NCBI GenBank assembly: GCA_016946835.1
Contig: JACVTC010000221.1
Coordinates: 62,001-126,000 of the forward strand
Length of the DNA stretch: 64,000 bases
Direction: 5' to 3'
DNA from: Neocallimastix lanati (nom. inval.)
Taxonomy: Eukaryota; Neocallimastigomycota; Neocallimastigomycetes; Neocallimastigales; Neocallimastigaceae
Shown here: positions 45,401 to 56,680 of the stretch, one piece after another
Layout: every line of letters begins with the position of its first letter
Numbering within the stretch: the stretch's first letter is position 1
Position numbers and translations under genes: made by a program
Notes under the pieces: generated by a model
Databases searched by the model: none
Seen by the model: only the letters and a program-made list of their open reading frames with translations
What the model was told of the DNA's origin: nothing

Positions 45401-46413
45401 CCATTAAGTTGTAAGTTCCCCACAAGAAATTCATATTTCTCTTCGTGATCTAAGAATTTAATTTTTACTGGTTTTGTTACTTGCTTAATAGTCATACTCT
45501 TACTATTAGGCAATTGGATGTTTATGGGAGAAGTAAGTCCTGAAGTCGGGATCCTATTAGCAATTATGAAGTTCTTACACATAAAGCTTTTGGCTGATCC
45601 AGAATCAATAAGAAAGTTTATTTTTTGTTTTCGTTCGTTTAAAAGAATTACAAACGTAGTAACCATAGTAGTTGACTTGTCCGGAGTGTAGTTTGCAGAG
45701 AGGACTTCTTTCTTCTGTTTATTGTTAAATTTTGATTTAAAGAAGTTTTTATTACTTGTCTTATTTAACTCATATTTCTTTCTTCCAAAAGTTTTACTTT
45801 TTCTTCTAGGATCTTCAGAGCTACAACCTCTTAAACTATTTTCGATGTAGCATTTCTTATCAATGTTTATTATTATATTGGTTGCCTCAAATAAAGTCTT
45901 TGGGTTTTTTACTTTATCAAATTCATCTCTGACTTGATCTATTAGTCCCTTTCCAATAATATCTATAAAGACACTATCTGGCCATCCCAGTCTTGAAGCA
46001 ATTTTTCTAAATTCGATGGTATATTCTGCGGCTTTCCCCAACTTTTGTTGTTGTAAGTTTATAAGTTTATTTATAAGAATATATTTTTGTTTCTTTTCGT
46101 TTCCGGAGTCAAAATTTTCAAGTAAGAGATTTTTGAATTCTTCATACTTTAAAGTGCTCAGGGTACCATCCACAAGCAAAGATAACCCCCATTTCTTTGC
46201 AAGTCCTCCTAACTTATTAATTACATAAGTATTTTTGGTTTCATCTGACAGGAAAGAATTTGGATGGTCGGCAAAGAAATTTTCGCTCTGTATAATTGTT
46301 TCTAAAACACTTCCATTGTTCTTCTTCTCACTTTCCTTTAGTAGCATCCCTCCAGGTGAGAAAAAGGTAGGAACGAACTCTGTTATAGCCTCAATGAACT
46401 TAGAAGCATCCAC
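42424..46413 (-). CDS. Gag-Pol polyprotein of the self-priming element
   Basis: This is one 1329-aa frame. A capsid-like Gag covers residues ~1-200 (LGGLAKKWG motif) and no zinc knuckle is seen. Protease follows at ~265-350 (LIDSGSAKSF; GILGRDWL). Reverse transcriptase covers ~450-690 (YLDD at 622-625) and RNase H ~765-890 (ETDAS). Integrase covers ~970-1200, with an HHCC finger (H977, H984, C1014, C1017) and D1047, D1107 and E1143. The C-terminal GPF...HPIFHISQLEPY block is typical of Tf1/sushi-like and chromovirus elements. No chromodomain follows. Fused Gag-Pol and self-priming are known features of the Tf1 group. The true start may lie a little upstream. Confidence 0.9.
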   Translation of the reverse strand: MDASKFIEAITEFVPTFFSPGGMLLKESEKKNNGSVLETIIQSENFFADHPNSFLSDETKNTYVINKLGGLAKKWGLSLLVDGTLSTLKYEEFKNLLLENFDSGNEKKQKYILINKLINLQQQKLGKAAEYTIEFRKIASRLGWPDSVFIDIIGKGLIDQVRDEFDKVKNPKTLFEATNIIINIDKKCYIENSLRGCSSEDPRRKSKTFGRKKYELNKTSNKNFFKSKFNNKQKKEVLSANYTPDKSTTMVTTFVILLNERKQKINFLIDSGSAKSFMCKNFIIANRIPTSGLTSPINIQLPNSKSMTIKQVTKPVKIKFLDHEEKYEFLVGNLQLNGISGILGRDWLSKHNPYIDFKNNKIYFLERFCSNHCPSAKGNKFVFHSSEVAAPMVDDTTDSIIPSSISEDELYENDICGAMPEIKKEVSRTEKIINKYYKYLTLVFKKQEADKLPPHRPYDISIDLIPGSQLYFGPIYSLSQVEMSALKDYIKENIIKGFIRKSRSPAGAPILFVRKPDGTLRLCADYRRLNAVTIRNSYPLPRINDLIEAFKGSKIFSKLDLRSAYNLVRVKEGHEYLTAFRTPIGHFEYLVMPFGLRNAPSVFQHFIQDVLGELIGDHVQVYLDDIIIYSNNLEDHIVHVKNVLSLLIKNGLYVKKEKCEFHVKETTFLGFTISVNGLTMDQNKVKSIIEWPTPKNVKELQSFLGLCNFYRRFIKNFAEIMEPLRILLKKNSEYIWNDQAENAFKNLKKSFLSNEILIFPDYNKEFIVETDASNYAIGCVLSQISENDQLLHPIAFYSRSLNSNEKNYTIYDKELLAVITAFDVWRHHLEGAKYPIQVITDHKNLLYLKKPQHLNQRQIRWSLFLSKFDFRISYRPGTKSGKPDSLSRRPDYQENNSPIACAIPNDNPICCTAYEKIDKLIDLQKQDKFCKETMSKLKSKSKEIKSSLFSLIRGVLHFQGRIIVPSLLRTKILQSFHDSPLGGHQGIHKTMDKLKRYYWWPNMRKDVENYILSCETCGRCKTRRHKPYGKLLPLPVPKKPWEIIGVDFIVSLPSSQDCSCIMVVSDHLTKMIHLVPCSDVPSADLTAKLLLFNVFRYHGFPKTSVSDHGSQFSSEFWTSLCSALHIQPNLATAHHQQSNGQIERANAVVEQYLRCYCSSAQNEWCYYLPLCEFAYNNSLHQSIGVSPFYANFGFNPNSIIDSPPILLKDNASVLTRDWSAHFQSLQAHLVKAKEDFKKYNDLKKQHGPNFNINDKVWLKRYYFTNEPAKKLASQYLGPFRITEKLKRMNYRLELPSNLHLHPIFHISQLEPYVERNQDLKEHSNYGNTS

Positions 46414-46785
46414 ATTTTTATTTATTTTGCTTATTTCTTCCTTTTGTAGGAACGAACTCTGTTATAGCCTCAATGAACTTAGAAGCATCCACATTTTTAT
46501 TTATTTTGCTTATTTCTTCCTTTTGGTTCTCAGTAGTTTCCATATCTTATAATTATTTTTTTTTTTTTTTTTGAAATTAATTATTTATTAATTTATTTAT
46601 CTAGATTCAAAATTATCTAAAATATATTGTTAGAGCAGTATATTATATAAAATTTTTTTTTTATTATTATTATTATAATTATTACTATTTTATCTATTAT
46701 TATTACTATTATTATTATTATTTCTATTATTATTATTACTATTTCTATTATTATTATTACTATATTTTTTTTTTTTTTTATAAAG
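46414..46785. other. Leader of the self-priming element
   Basis: It holds a short stretch upstream of the annotated start that looks like the Gag N-terminus, then poly-T and ATT/ACT microsatellite runs (46558-46790). Confidence 0.6.
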
Positions 46786-46797
46786 AAGAGTTATTAT
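46786..46797 (-). other. Self-priming primer-binding site
   Basis: The minus strand reads ATAATAACTCTT directly after the 5' LTR. It is perfectly complementary over 12 nt to AAGAGTTATTAT inside the same LTR at 47051-47062 (minus strand), which lies 36 bp after a TATA box. This is the arrangement known from Tf1, where the first bases of the RNA pair with the primer site. Confidence 0.8.
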
Positions 46798-47728
46798 TGT
46801 AAAGAATTAAATTTAAACTTAATTAAATTTAACCCTTTTCTACAATTAATACTAATATTAATCGAGAAATTAAAAAAAAAAGAAAATACTTAACGAAACT
46901 TAAAATAGGGTAGGAGTTTATTATAAGAGATTAGTTCAAATAAAATTTTTATTAAAATATTTTTTGTTAAAAATAATTTTTATTTAGATTTTTGTTATTT
47001 TTAAAAAATTAAAAATTTATTTTGTTTATTATTATAATTGTATTCTTATAATAATAACTCTTGATTTTCAAAATAAAGAAAATCAAGAATTATTTATAGT
47101 AAAGTTCCAAATCTTAATGAATAACTTTTTAGGAAAAGATTTGGGAGAAAAACCTAAAAAGTTTAATGATCAATTATTAATAAAATTGATCATATGTTAA
47201 TTGAATAAAAACCGATATTTTCCAATCGGAAAACTTCAATTAACATTTATTTTATTTAAACAATGTCAATTATACATGACATTGTTTTATTTTAATTAAT
47301 TTTTTAAATATTAATTATTCTTTTTTCATTTGATTTGTTACATTATGATTTTAATATAATTTTATAATTATTTCTAAATTATAATTCTATAATTTATATT
47401 AGATTTGTTTAAAATTATATTAATGTAACAATTATTTGAATTAAAACTTAACATATAATTATCAAATGAATTTTAACAAATATAAAAAATATTAATGTTT
47501 AATTATTTTAATATTATTAATTAATACAATGATAAAGAATAATAATTTTACAATATTAATTTTAAATTATTAATAATAATTTTATATTAAAAATATTTTA
47601 TAATAAAGTTAATAAATTTTATTAAATAATTATTATTTTATTTAATAAAGATTAATAATTATTTTTTATTTTAATAAAGATTAATAATTATTTTTTATTT
47701 TAATAAAAATTAATTATTATTCTTTACA
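46798..47728 (-). repeat. 5' LTR of the self-priming element (931 bp)
   Basis: It appears identical to 41484-42414 wherever compared. Confidence 0.93.
47051..47098 (-). promoter_or_regulatory. Promoter: TATA box, inverted repeat and transcript start/self-primer
   Basis: The minus strand carries TATAAATAA (47090-47098), then an inverted repeat TTCTTGATTTTC/GAAAATCAAGA, then AAGAGTTATTAT (47051-47062), the likely 5' end of the RNA. The same order recurs in every LTR of this class that I read. Confidence 0.7.
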
Positions 47729-47732
47729 GTTT

Positions 47733-48826
47733 TGATACGGGATGAATAAATAAATATAAAAATTAATAAATTTAGAAAAATAATGTTAAGATAATAACTG
47801 AATTTCAATTCAATTTCAATTTCGATAATTCAGTTATTTGAATTTCAATATTAATAAATAATAATAATATAATAATTATTATTAAATTAACTTTATTAAA
47901 ATATTTAGGAATTAGTCTAGGCCAACTAATTACTAAATATTATTAATATATTGAATTTAATATATATTAAATAATGTAAACACGTGATTGTCATATTAAA
48001 TTAATTTCTACATATTATATTCTTATATTTTATTTATATTAAATATTTATATTACTATCTTACTTTATATTAACAATATCAAACTTATATTAATATTATT
48101 TGCATATTCATATTAATAATTAATATTTTAATAATTAATTATTTTATATAAATACATGTTTAAATCTTTTGATTAATCCTTTGTAGGATTATTGTAATTT
48201 AAATTATAGTAATAACTATATAAAATAATAATGTAATAAAATATTATTAAAATTAAATAAAATTTATATTTTAAATAAAAACTTAATTATAAAATTTACT
48301 AATAACAATATGTTTAAATAAGAGTAAAATTAAATTATTAATTAATTACTATAATTTGGCATCTTGACCTAATCGTTAAGACCAAATTATCTAAAAACTT
48401 TGACAAATAATAAAATAAATTTTAATTAAAGTTAAAATAAAAATTATATAGTTTAAAATAATAATAAACAATAAAAAAAAATTAAAAATAAATAAATTAA
48501 AATAAGAATTATTAAGAAAAAAAAATATTTTAGAGGTAGAGAAAATAAATATAATTAAAAGGTCTTAGAGAGAGGCCTTAATTGAGATTTTTAGTTAGTA
48601 ATAATTAGTAAAATAAAATAATAAAAGTAATGTTAAAAATGAAATTAATGTAAAATTTAAATAATTATAAATAAAGTATTAAATAAATAATAATAAAATA
48701 TTTAAGTTTTATTTAATATAATTATTGTGTTAAAATTATTAATTGTTTTATTAGAATATGTTAATTTTCCTCAAATAAAATATTACAAGTCCCATAAAAG
48801 TATACGATTATAAAAATATCGTATCA
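47733..48826. mobile_element. Degenerate TGATAC-class LTR with family E-like sequence
   Basis: It runs TGATACGGGATG to ATCGTATCA. The interior from 47782 resembles an inverted family E LTR (TGTTAAGATAATAACTGAATTTC; CTAGGCC; AACACGTGATTGTCAT). The flanks are GTTT and GTTG. Confidence 0.6.
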
Positions 48827-48832
48827 GTTGTG

Positions 48833-49797
48833 TGTAAGAAATAATAATTATTTACTAATAAATAATTATTATTTCTTAGTCTTTATAATTATTGATAATA
48901 ATTATAAATTTATTTAAATTATAATTAATTCATACATTGAGATATTATTATCAAATTTATTATAATTGTAATTATTCATACACTTAAATAATATTAGAAA
49001 ATTTATTTAAATAATTATTATATGTACACTTATTAATATTATTAATTTTATTTAGTTATTCATTTAATTATCAAGTTAATGTAAACATTAGTTTTATTTA
49101 TTTTTTACATTGTACATTTAAAAGAACAATTAATAAGTTTCTGTATTTTTTATAATTCTGTATTCTAGTTTAAAGATAGTTTTATGTTAATAAGTTTAGA
49201 TTATATTTTAAAAATAATATTTAGAAAAATAGAATAATTTAGATCATTTCGGTTATTATTGATTTTTCCTTTTATTTGATGATCTAAATTAAAATTTAGG
49301 AAATCGATATATTAAGGTTTTATCCAAATATAAAATAATATATTTGGTTTTACTTAATATATACGATGATCGATATGAATAGAATATCGATCAAAAAACT
49401 TATCTAGTTTTTTCTTCTAATCTTTTTCTAGATAAGATATTTTTTAAGATTAGAAAACCCTTTTTATTTAACCTTATTTCCATAAAAAATATAAATAAGG
49501 CTCTTGATTTCCCTTTAAGAAATCAAGAGTTATTATTATAAAAATATAGTTATAATAATAGCAATTTTATATTTTAAACTTTAATAAATTAATAAAACAT
49601 TTTATTCAAAAACATATTTTTAAAACCAAATTTATCCAAATATTCCTTCTTTTACTTTTTGTGTTGTTATTATAATTAATTTTATAATAAACTCTCTTTT
49701 TAGGTAAAATTTTTATTTTTATTTTATTTCTCAACTTAATGAATTAGTCATTAAGTTGAAGTTAATAATCATATTTAGTAATAGTATGATTATTACA
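48833..49797. mobile_element. Solo LTR of the self-priming class, plus-strand sense (965 bp)
   Basis: It runs TGTAAGAAATAATAATT to GATTATTACA with TTGTG on both sides (48828-48832, 49798-49802). It carries CTTATCTAG/CTAGATAAG with CTAATCTT/AAGATTAG near 49398-49460, TATAAATAAGG, and AAGAGTTATTATTAT. Confidence 0.88.
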
Positions 49798-49800
49798 TTG

Positions 49801-50296
49801 TGATACCATACCACCATAAATACCATAATTTAGTAAAATTTAAGTTAGTGAAATCTTATTGGTTAATAATAATTTAGTAATAATATATATAGTTAGTAAA
49901 TAATAATAGTTTAAAGAATGGTTCTTTTATTAATATTAATTTAGTTTTATTAATAATTTAACCTATAAACATGTTTATTAGTATAGTTTAGTGTAGTTTT
50001 ATATTTAGTTTACATTAATAGCATAAGAGATTTTAGTAATTAATTATATTTTATTGAATGATTTAATTATATTTTAACTAGTTAACAAATATTTATATTG
50101 ATGATGTATTTTTATTGATGAATGATAATAAATAAATAAAATAAATAAACTAAATATTAAAGTGTGAATATTATTATTGTGTGTATTATTCTATATAATA
50201 TTAGAATATATTATTTTGTCAATTATTCCCTACTGTTATCGTCCAAATAAAATAAAATAAATATTGATATTGATGTTTAATAAAAATATAGTATCA
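49801..50296. mobile_element. Solo LTR, family K, inverted (496 bp)
   Basis: It runs TGATACCATACC to AATATAGTATCA. With the LTR at 48833-49797 set aside, GTTG lies on both sides (48827-48830, 50297-50300). Confidence 0.82.
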
Positions 50297-50298
50297 GT

Positions 50299-51263
50299 TG
50301 ATAAATAATCAAATTATAAAATTAAAATAAATAATAAATAATGAATTCTTATTTAACTTAACCCAAAAATTAATTCTTTTAGAAGTCCCGAAATCAATTT
50401 AAGAAAATTAATAAAAAGAAATAAATGAAAATAAAAATAATAATAATTTAATTAATCGTTAACCATTTTAATTAAAACTAAAATAAATTAATAATTAATA
50501 TTCTTATAAAATTATAAAATTATAAATAAACAAAATAATAAACAATTTTAATAAATTGTAAATAATAAATAAACAAACTTATAAACTTTTCAAAATTAAT
50601 ATTAAATAGTTAAATAATTTTTAAATTACCTTTTATTTAAAATAATTAATATTTTATTTATTATATAACTCAACCTTTATAAACAAATTATAATTAAAAC
50701 TTGTTTATTTTAATACCTTATTTGTAAATATTTATAACAATTATTTATTTTATTTATTTTATTTATTTTATTTGTTTATAAATGTAAATAGTTTAAAATT
50801 ATTGAAAAATATAAAAGCATATAAATATTTCTTTTAAATTATTCTTTATTATTAATAATTTCAATAAATGATTTTTTTATATTTTATTAGTTATTAATAA
50901 TCAAATTATGATTATTAATAATTTCAATAAATTATTTTACATATTTTATTAGTTTATTAATTGTTAATAATCAAATTTTTATTATTAAAATTTAAATAAA
51001 TTATTATAAATAATAAATATTTTATTTTATTAGTTTTAAGAATTATTTTTCTTTTATTAAATTAAATAAAATTAATAATTAAATAAATAAATATTAATAT
51101 TAGAATAAAATAATATTTTTAATAAAACAAATTTTGTGTTCTAATAAAACATATTTATTTTAAATTTTCTTTAAATTTTTCTTAAAATTTTCTTAGAATT
51201 TATACGCTTATTCACTTCTACAAAATTTAGTTTTTGTAGTTTAAGAATATCCGGTATAAATCA
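50299..51263. mobile_element. Solo LTR, family A, inverted (965 bp)
   Basis: It runs TGATAAATAATC to CCGGTATAAATCA. It is the reverse complement of 6467-7434 and 9214-10184, more diverged. Confidence 0.8.
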
Positions 51264-51317
51264 CTGTTATGTTGTAAGAATCTATAATTATTTTTAAATA
51301 AAATAATTATATTTTTT
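51264..51317. mobile_element. Fragment of a self-priming-class LTR
   Basis: TGTAAGAATCTATAATTATT matches the inverted end of that class. Only a short piece remains. Confidence 0.5.
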
Positions 51318-52855
51318 TGTCACGAATACTAGTGGATTTGAAGTTAAAGTTCACTATTATATCAACTGAAATTTAATTTAATTATTGACAAAAATTATTT
51401 TAATTTGATTTTAATTATACAAATAATATTAGAAACATTAAATAATTAGAAACCAAAGGGTTTAGACTTATTTATTAAATGTTAAAATATTCACATTTTA
51501 TTTTATATTTTTATATTATTAATATTATACTTTTATATTCTTATATTATTATCAATATTATATTCTTATCTTATATTAATATTTTATTCTTATATTTTTA
51601 TGTTGTGTAACATTTATCTATGTGTATTAATTCATAGAATTATCATATGATTAAATATGTAATTTTTACTATAAAAATAATTATTTTTATTATCTTAAAA
51701 AAATGAGTTCTTTACATTAATAAAATTTATGTATTAAATAAATACAAAAATAAATAAAGTTTATTATAAAAAACACACATACTTTTCTCATTAAAGATAA
51801 TTTAATTTAATTTAACCCTTAAGAATTTGATAAAAATAACATGAAGAAAAACAACGATAACTCAACAAATAATGGAAATATTGTATTGATATACCCGCTA
51901 AAATTATATCCATTGGAAAGCTACGGACGAGAACTACAACATATGTTAATATCAACCTTATTGGACAACTAGATAACGAGATATTGGACTTTAAAGATAT
52001 TTAAATATAAAAATATAATTTAATTATTAAATTAAGACCCTAAATTATTAATTAAGAAATTTATATTAGATAAATCTCTTAACTTGGAAATTATATTATT
52101 AATTTGTATTATTAATTAAAAATATAGAATTAATTATTAGTAATAGTTTTATAATATTTTAAATAAGTTTTATAAGTTTTATATATTTTATCATTATATA
52201 TTTTATTCAATTATTTCTAAAAGATTCTAAGGAATTCTTTATCATTCTAAAGATTTCCGAAAGAGAATTTTTAATTAGTTTTAATATTTTATTTTATTTT
52301 ATTTTATATTTTATTATTAAATTAGTTTTATTATTAAATTGTTTTATGAATAATTCATATAGTTATTTTATTAAAAAATTTTTATCAATATTATTTTATT
52401 ATTATATTTTATATAGTTTATATACATGTATGAATATATTAAGATTAGAATGTATTATTTAATTATATTGTTAATTATTATTTTAGTTTAGTATAAAAAG
52501 GATTTGAAAATTCTATATTTTGAATTCTTTGTAAGATTATTACTTTAAACTATTAACATAAAGTTAATAAATTAATTATAACAATAAATATTTCTTTGTA
52601 TTAATCTTAGTTAATTTTATTATTAAAATATATATTAAATAAAGTTCTAATAAAACATAAATCTTAAATATTGAAATCTTAATTATAAAAATCTGTGTGT
52701 GTTATTTATTATTTAAATTTAATTAATTGTTATAATTAATAGGAACATCTTGACCTGACCAATTTAACCCAAACTAGGAAAGATATAGCAAGAATCTTAC
52801 CTAATCAATCAATAAGATTTAACTATAATCTTTTACCTATTTAAAAACTATTAAT
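51318..52855. mobile_element. Old LTR-element material, inverted relative to 1.5-5.7 kb
   Basis: It matches inverted 5501-5720 (at 51318-51480) and 1640-2364 (at 52170-52850), without the MULE. Between them, 51840-51990 is a less A/T-rich patch (GAAAGCTACGGACGAGAAC) with no match elsewhere in the window and no long frame. It could be interior sequence of the lost element. Confidence 0.55.
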
Positions 52856-53021
52856 ATAAGATTTAATATAAAAATATAAAGTTTAATATAATTTTTGATT
52901 TAATTTTTAATCTTTGAATTTAAAAATTTATTAAAGTACAAAAAATAATAATGTACACATAATGTATTAGAAATAAATCGTAGATTTAATTAGGAATGCA
53001 TTATTTAGTACATTCTTATCA
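52856..53021. mobile_element. 3' fragment of a family I LTR
   Basis: It is nearly identical to 29092-29258, including the GTACATTCTTATCA end. It is joined directly to unrelated sequence at about 52855. Confidence 0.75.
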
Positions 53022-53025
53022 TTCC

Positions 53026-53982
53026 TGTAATAATTTAATTATAAAATTAATTAGAATTAAATTATTGACTACAACTTAATAATAACTAAATAATAATTAT
53101 TATTAAATTGAGAAAACAAAAAAGATAAATATACTTATCTTCTACATGAAAGAGTTTATTATAACTAATTATAATAAACTAATAACACAGAATTGTCAAA
53201 GAGAAAAGATTACTTTATTTTATTTTTAAATTTGTTTTTTATTAAAACTTACTTTATTAAAATAGAAATATAAAATATTTATTAATGTTATTACTATATT
53301 ATAATTGTTATAATAATAACTCTTGATTTCTCAAAGAGAATTCAAGAGCCTTATTTATACTTTTTTGAAAAATAAGGTTAAATTAAAAAATGTTTTCTAA
53401 TCTTAACAAATCTCTTATCTAGGAAAAGATTAGAGAGAAAAACCTAGATAAGACTTTTGATCGATATTCTATCCATATCGATCATCGTATCAATTAGGTA
53501 AAACCAATTACTTTTAAAAAGTGATTGGGAAAAACCCTAATTGACCGATTAGCTAATCTAATTTAATTGATCGAAAATAAAAGAATAAAATAATAAAAAA
53601 TATTTCGACCATAAAATCATAAATTTACAAATAAGGAAAATAACATAATAATGATATTAATAAACAAAATACAGAATACATTATTAAGTACATATTAGAA
53701 TACATAATATATTTGTTTACAATTTAATTAAATAAATAAACTAAGACTAATAAATTTAATAATTAAATGTATAATTAAATAAACTATAATTATTTATAAA
53801 TGTATAAATAATAATTAATTAAATAAATTTGTTGTATTAAATTAATGATTATTTAATATTGAGTTTAATAAATTATTAATAAAATTTAAATTAATAAATA
53901 TTATATAATTAAATAAAGTTATAATTATAACTTAACTAAGAAAATATAATTATTTTATTAAAAATAATTATAGATTCTTACA
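53026..53982. mobile_element. Solo LTR of the self-priming class (957 bp)
   Basis: It runs TGTAATAATTTAATT to TAGATTCTTACA with ATTCC on both sides (53021-53025, 53983-53987). The U3 block is intact (TCTAATCTT, CTTATCTAGG, AAGATTAGA, CCTAGATAAG). Confidence 0.9.
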
Positions 53983-53988
53983 ATTCCA

Positions 53989-54696
53989 TGATATGGGCAC
54001 AGATCACACACAATATTTTAAAAACACAATATTAAATATTATAAATAAATTTTTATTAGTTTAAAAGTATTTTATAAATTTTTATTTTATTTTTTTTTTT
54101 TTTGTTCTTTTTCAAAAGAAAGAAAATTTTTTTCTTTTATAGTTTTTTACATGAATCTTGAATTTAACATTAACATATACATTTATTTATATTATTCTAT
54201 TATGAATATTATTTTAATATTAATATATTTTAGAATTAACCTATTCTAAAGTATCTATTTTAAAATATAGTTGTATAATTATTAATGATTTATTTATATT
54301 TAAAATTTTAACTATCTATTCTAATAATGTTTTAATTTATCAATTAATATATAATTTAATATTCTTGTAAATTATTAATATTATATTCTCATAAAGTTTA
54401 TTATTGTAAAAAGAATACAGAAAATAATAATCTATTTTAGAGAAAACAATAAAAATAATAGTTAGTATTGTCAATCGATTTAATTTTATACAGAATTAAA
54501 TATTTCTGTATTTATTTCATTAAAAACAATTTATAGATAATTATTTTTATTATAAATAATTTTATAATAAATAAATTTTTTTTTATTATAACTATTTTAA
54601 TTTTAAATAATTTCATTATTATAAACATTTTATATTTTTTTCTTTTTATCATTTTTATGTATGCTTATTTGAAGTAAATAAGCTAGTTCCAGATCA
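53989..54696. mobile_element. Degenerate TGATAC-class LTR (708 bp)
   Basis: It runs TGATATGGGCAC to GTTCCAGATCA. TCCA lies on the left (53985-53988). On the right is TCC, plus A once the next LTR is set aside. Confidence 0.65.
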
Positions 54697-54699
54697 TCC

Positions 54700-55568
54700 T
54701 GTAATAATCATACTAAGTGCTATCACTTAATATGATTATTAACTTCAACTTAACGATTAATTCATTAAGTTGAGAAAATAAAAAAAAAAAGTTTTACCTA
54801 AATATTGGTAGAGTTTAATATAAAATTAATTATAATAATAACACGAAAAATAAGAAGGAAGAAAGATTTGTATAAATTTAATTTTTTAAAGTATGTTTTT
54901 TGAATAAAATATTTTATTAATTTGTTAAAGTTTAAAATATAAAATTGTTACTATTATAACTATATTTTTATAATAATAACTCTTGATTTCTTAAAGAGAA
55001 CTCAAGAGCCTTATTTATATTTTTTTGTTAAAATAAGGTTAAATAAAAAAGGTTTTTCTAATCTTAACAAATTTCTTATCTAGGAAAAGATTAGACAGAA
55101 AAACCTAGATAAGATTTTTGATCGATATTCTATCCATATCGATCATCGTATCAATTAGGTAAAACCAATTACTTTTAAGAAGAAATTGGAAAAAACCCTA
55201 ATTAACCGATTCCTAACCTAATCTAATGATCGAAAATAAAAGAATAAAATAATTAAAAAATATTTCGATTTTAAAATAATAAATTTACAAAAAAGGAAAA
55301 TAAAATATTATATAAAATACAGAATACATTATTAAATACATAATAGAATACATAATGTGTTTGTTTACAATTTAATTAAATAAATAAACTAAAACTAATA
55401 AATTTAATAATTAAATATATAATAAATTATAATTATTTATAAATGAATAATTAATAATTAATTAAATAAGATTTTGTTATAATTTAAATTAATTTATAAT
55501 TATTATCAATAATTATAAAGACTAAGAAATAATAATTATTTATTAGTAAATAATTATTATTTCTTACA
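54700..55568. mobile_element. Solo LTR of the self-priming class (869 bp)
   Basis: It runs TGTAATAATCATAC to ATTTCTTACA. The flanks are CATCC and AATCC. The primer, TATA and U3 pseudoknot block are present. Confidence 0.87.
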
Positions 55569-55574
55569 AATCCA

Positions 55575-56116
55575 TGATACGATATTATTAAAAGTATCAG
55601 TGTTCGGTTGAGCAAGTTGTTTAATTATAAAATAATATATTCTAACAGAAGAATTTAATAATAAACACACACTAATAAAATATATAGTAAACAATAATAA
55701 TTCTTTTGTCGTATTTTAATTTTATTATTTTATTTTATATTTAAATATTAATCAATATATTTTATTATTTTAGTTATATTAATACATATTAAATTCTACT
55801 AAATTTTATATTAGTTAATTCCTCTGAATAACTAATTATTTTCTTTATAACTATAATTATAATAAAATTAAGTTTTCTCTCCTTAATATTAACTTTTTAG
55901 TTAGCTCTCTAACTTCCTTCTTAATTTATTATTTATTTTCTTCATTTTATATTTCGTTATTTCTCTTAACTCTATTCTATTGGTTAGTTTATCTTATTTA
56001 ATTTTATTAATACTTATTAATTGTACAAACTCATTTATTTACATGTATTAAATTATTTATCTATTATTTAAATTATTTTTATAGTTATTTCTATATTATT
56101 TGTAAGTATCGCACCA
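55575..56116. mobile_element. Degenerate TGATAC-class LTR
   Basis: It starts TGATACGATATT after TCCA and ends near GTATCGCACCA. The right border is uncertain by a few bases. Confidence 0.5.
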
Positions 56117-56121
56117 TACAT

Positions 56122-56678
56122 TGTAACAGATACATGGTAACTTCAAGCCTATCCAATGATAGTTCTTTGGTTACGTAACGTATCTCTAAACAGCTAGCAA
56201 TTTCGGCTAATCAAATAAAATCTTTTATTACTTTCGTACATTAAATTTTATTATTTTATAAATAATTATATAGTTAAATATTTATTTAAATATATTTTAT
56301 TTAGTGATTAGTAAACTAAGTTAAATTAAATTATTTACCAATCATAATATTATTGACATGTATAAATAATAATTGAACTTGTAACTGTAACGCACTAGCG
56401 TTACTATTAACGTAAATTGTTATTATAAATATTAATATTGATAAATAAAAATATAATTATTAAATAGAAAATATTACTCAGTGTAAGCCCAGTAACTGAT
56501 AACAAATAGAGTTATAAAGTACTGCGCTATACTCTAGTGTAAAAAGAAATAATAATTATAGAATTAATTAATTTAGTGTTTATTATTAACAACTCGAATA
56601 GAGAGGTGTTAAGTTATCTTAGCCTTTAGATTTAATTATTATTAGTTATTTTAGTTAATAATAAACTTACCTTTTACA
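56122..56678. mobile_element. Solo LTR, family F (557 bp)
   Basis: It runs TGTAACAGATACATGG to ACCTTTTACA. It has the same length as the copy around 17464 and differs from it at only a few positions. Confidence 0.88.
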
Positions 56679-56680
56679 TA

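Larger units (their letters stand above)
41484..47728 (-). mobile_element. Ty3/gypsy element, Tf1/sushi-like, self-priming, nearly whole
   Basis: Two 931-bp LTRs with no difference that I can see (41484-42414, 46798-47728) flank one long gag-pol frame. GTTTT lies on both sides (41479-41483, 47729-47733), an exact 5-bp duplication. The base next to the 5' LTR is not complementary to a tRNA CCA end. Instead it matches the start of the element's own RNA. The element looks very recent and close to whole, with perhaps one break. It sits 16 bp upstream of tRNA-Ser. Confidence 0.92.

Noticed and set aside
42792-46552. Short open frames on both strands within the 42-46 kb gag-pol
   Set aside because: They are shadows of the long minus-strand frame.
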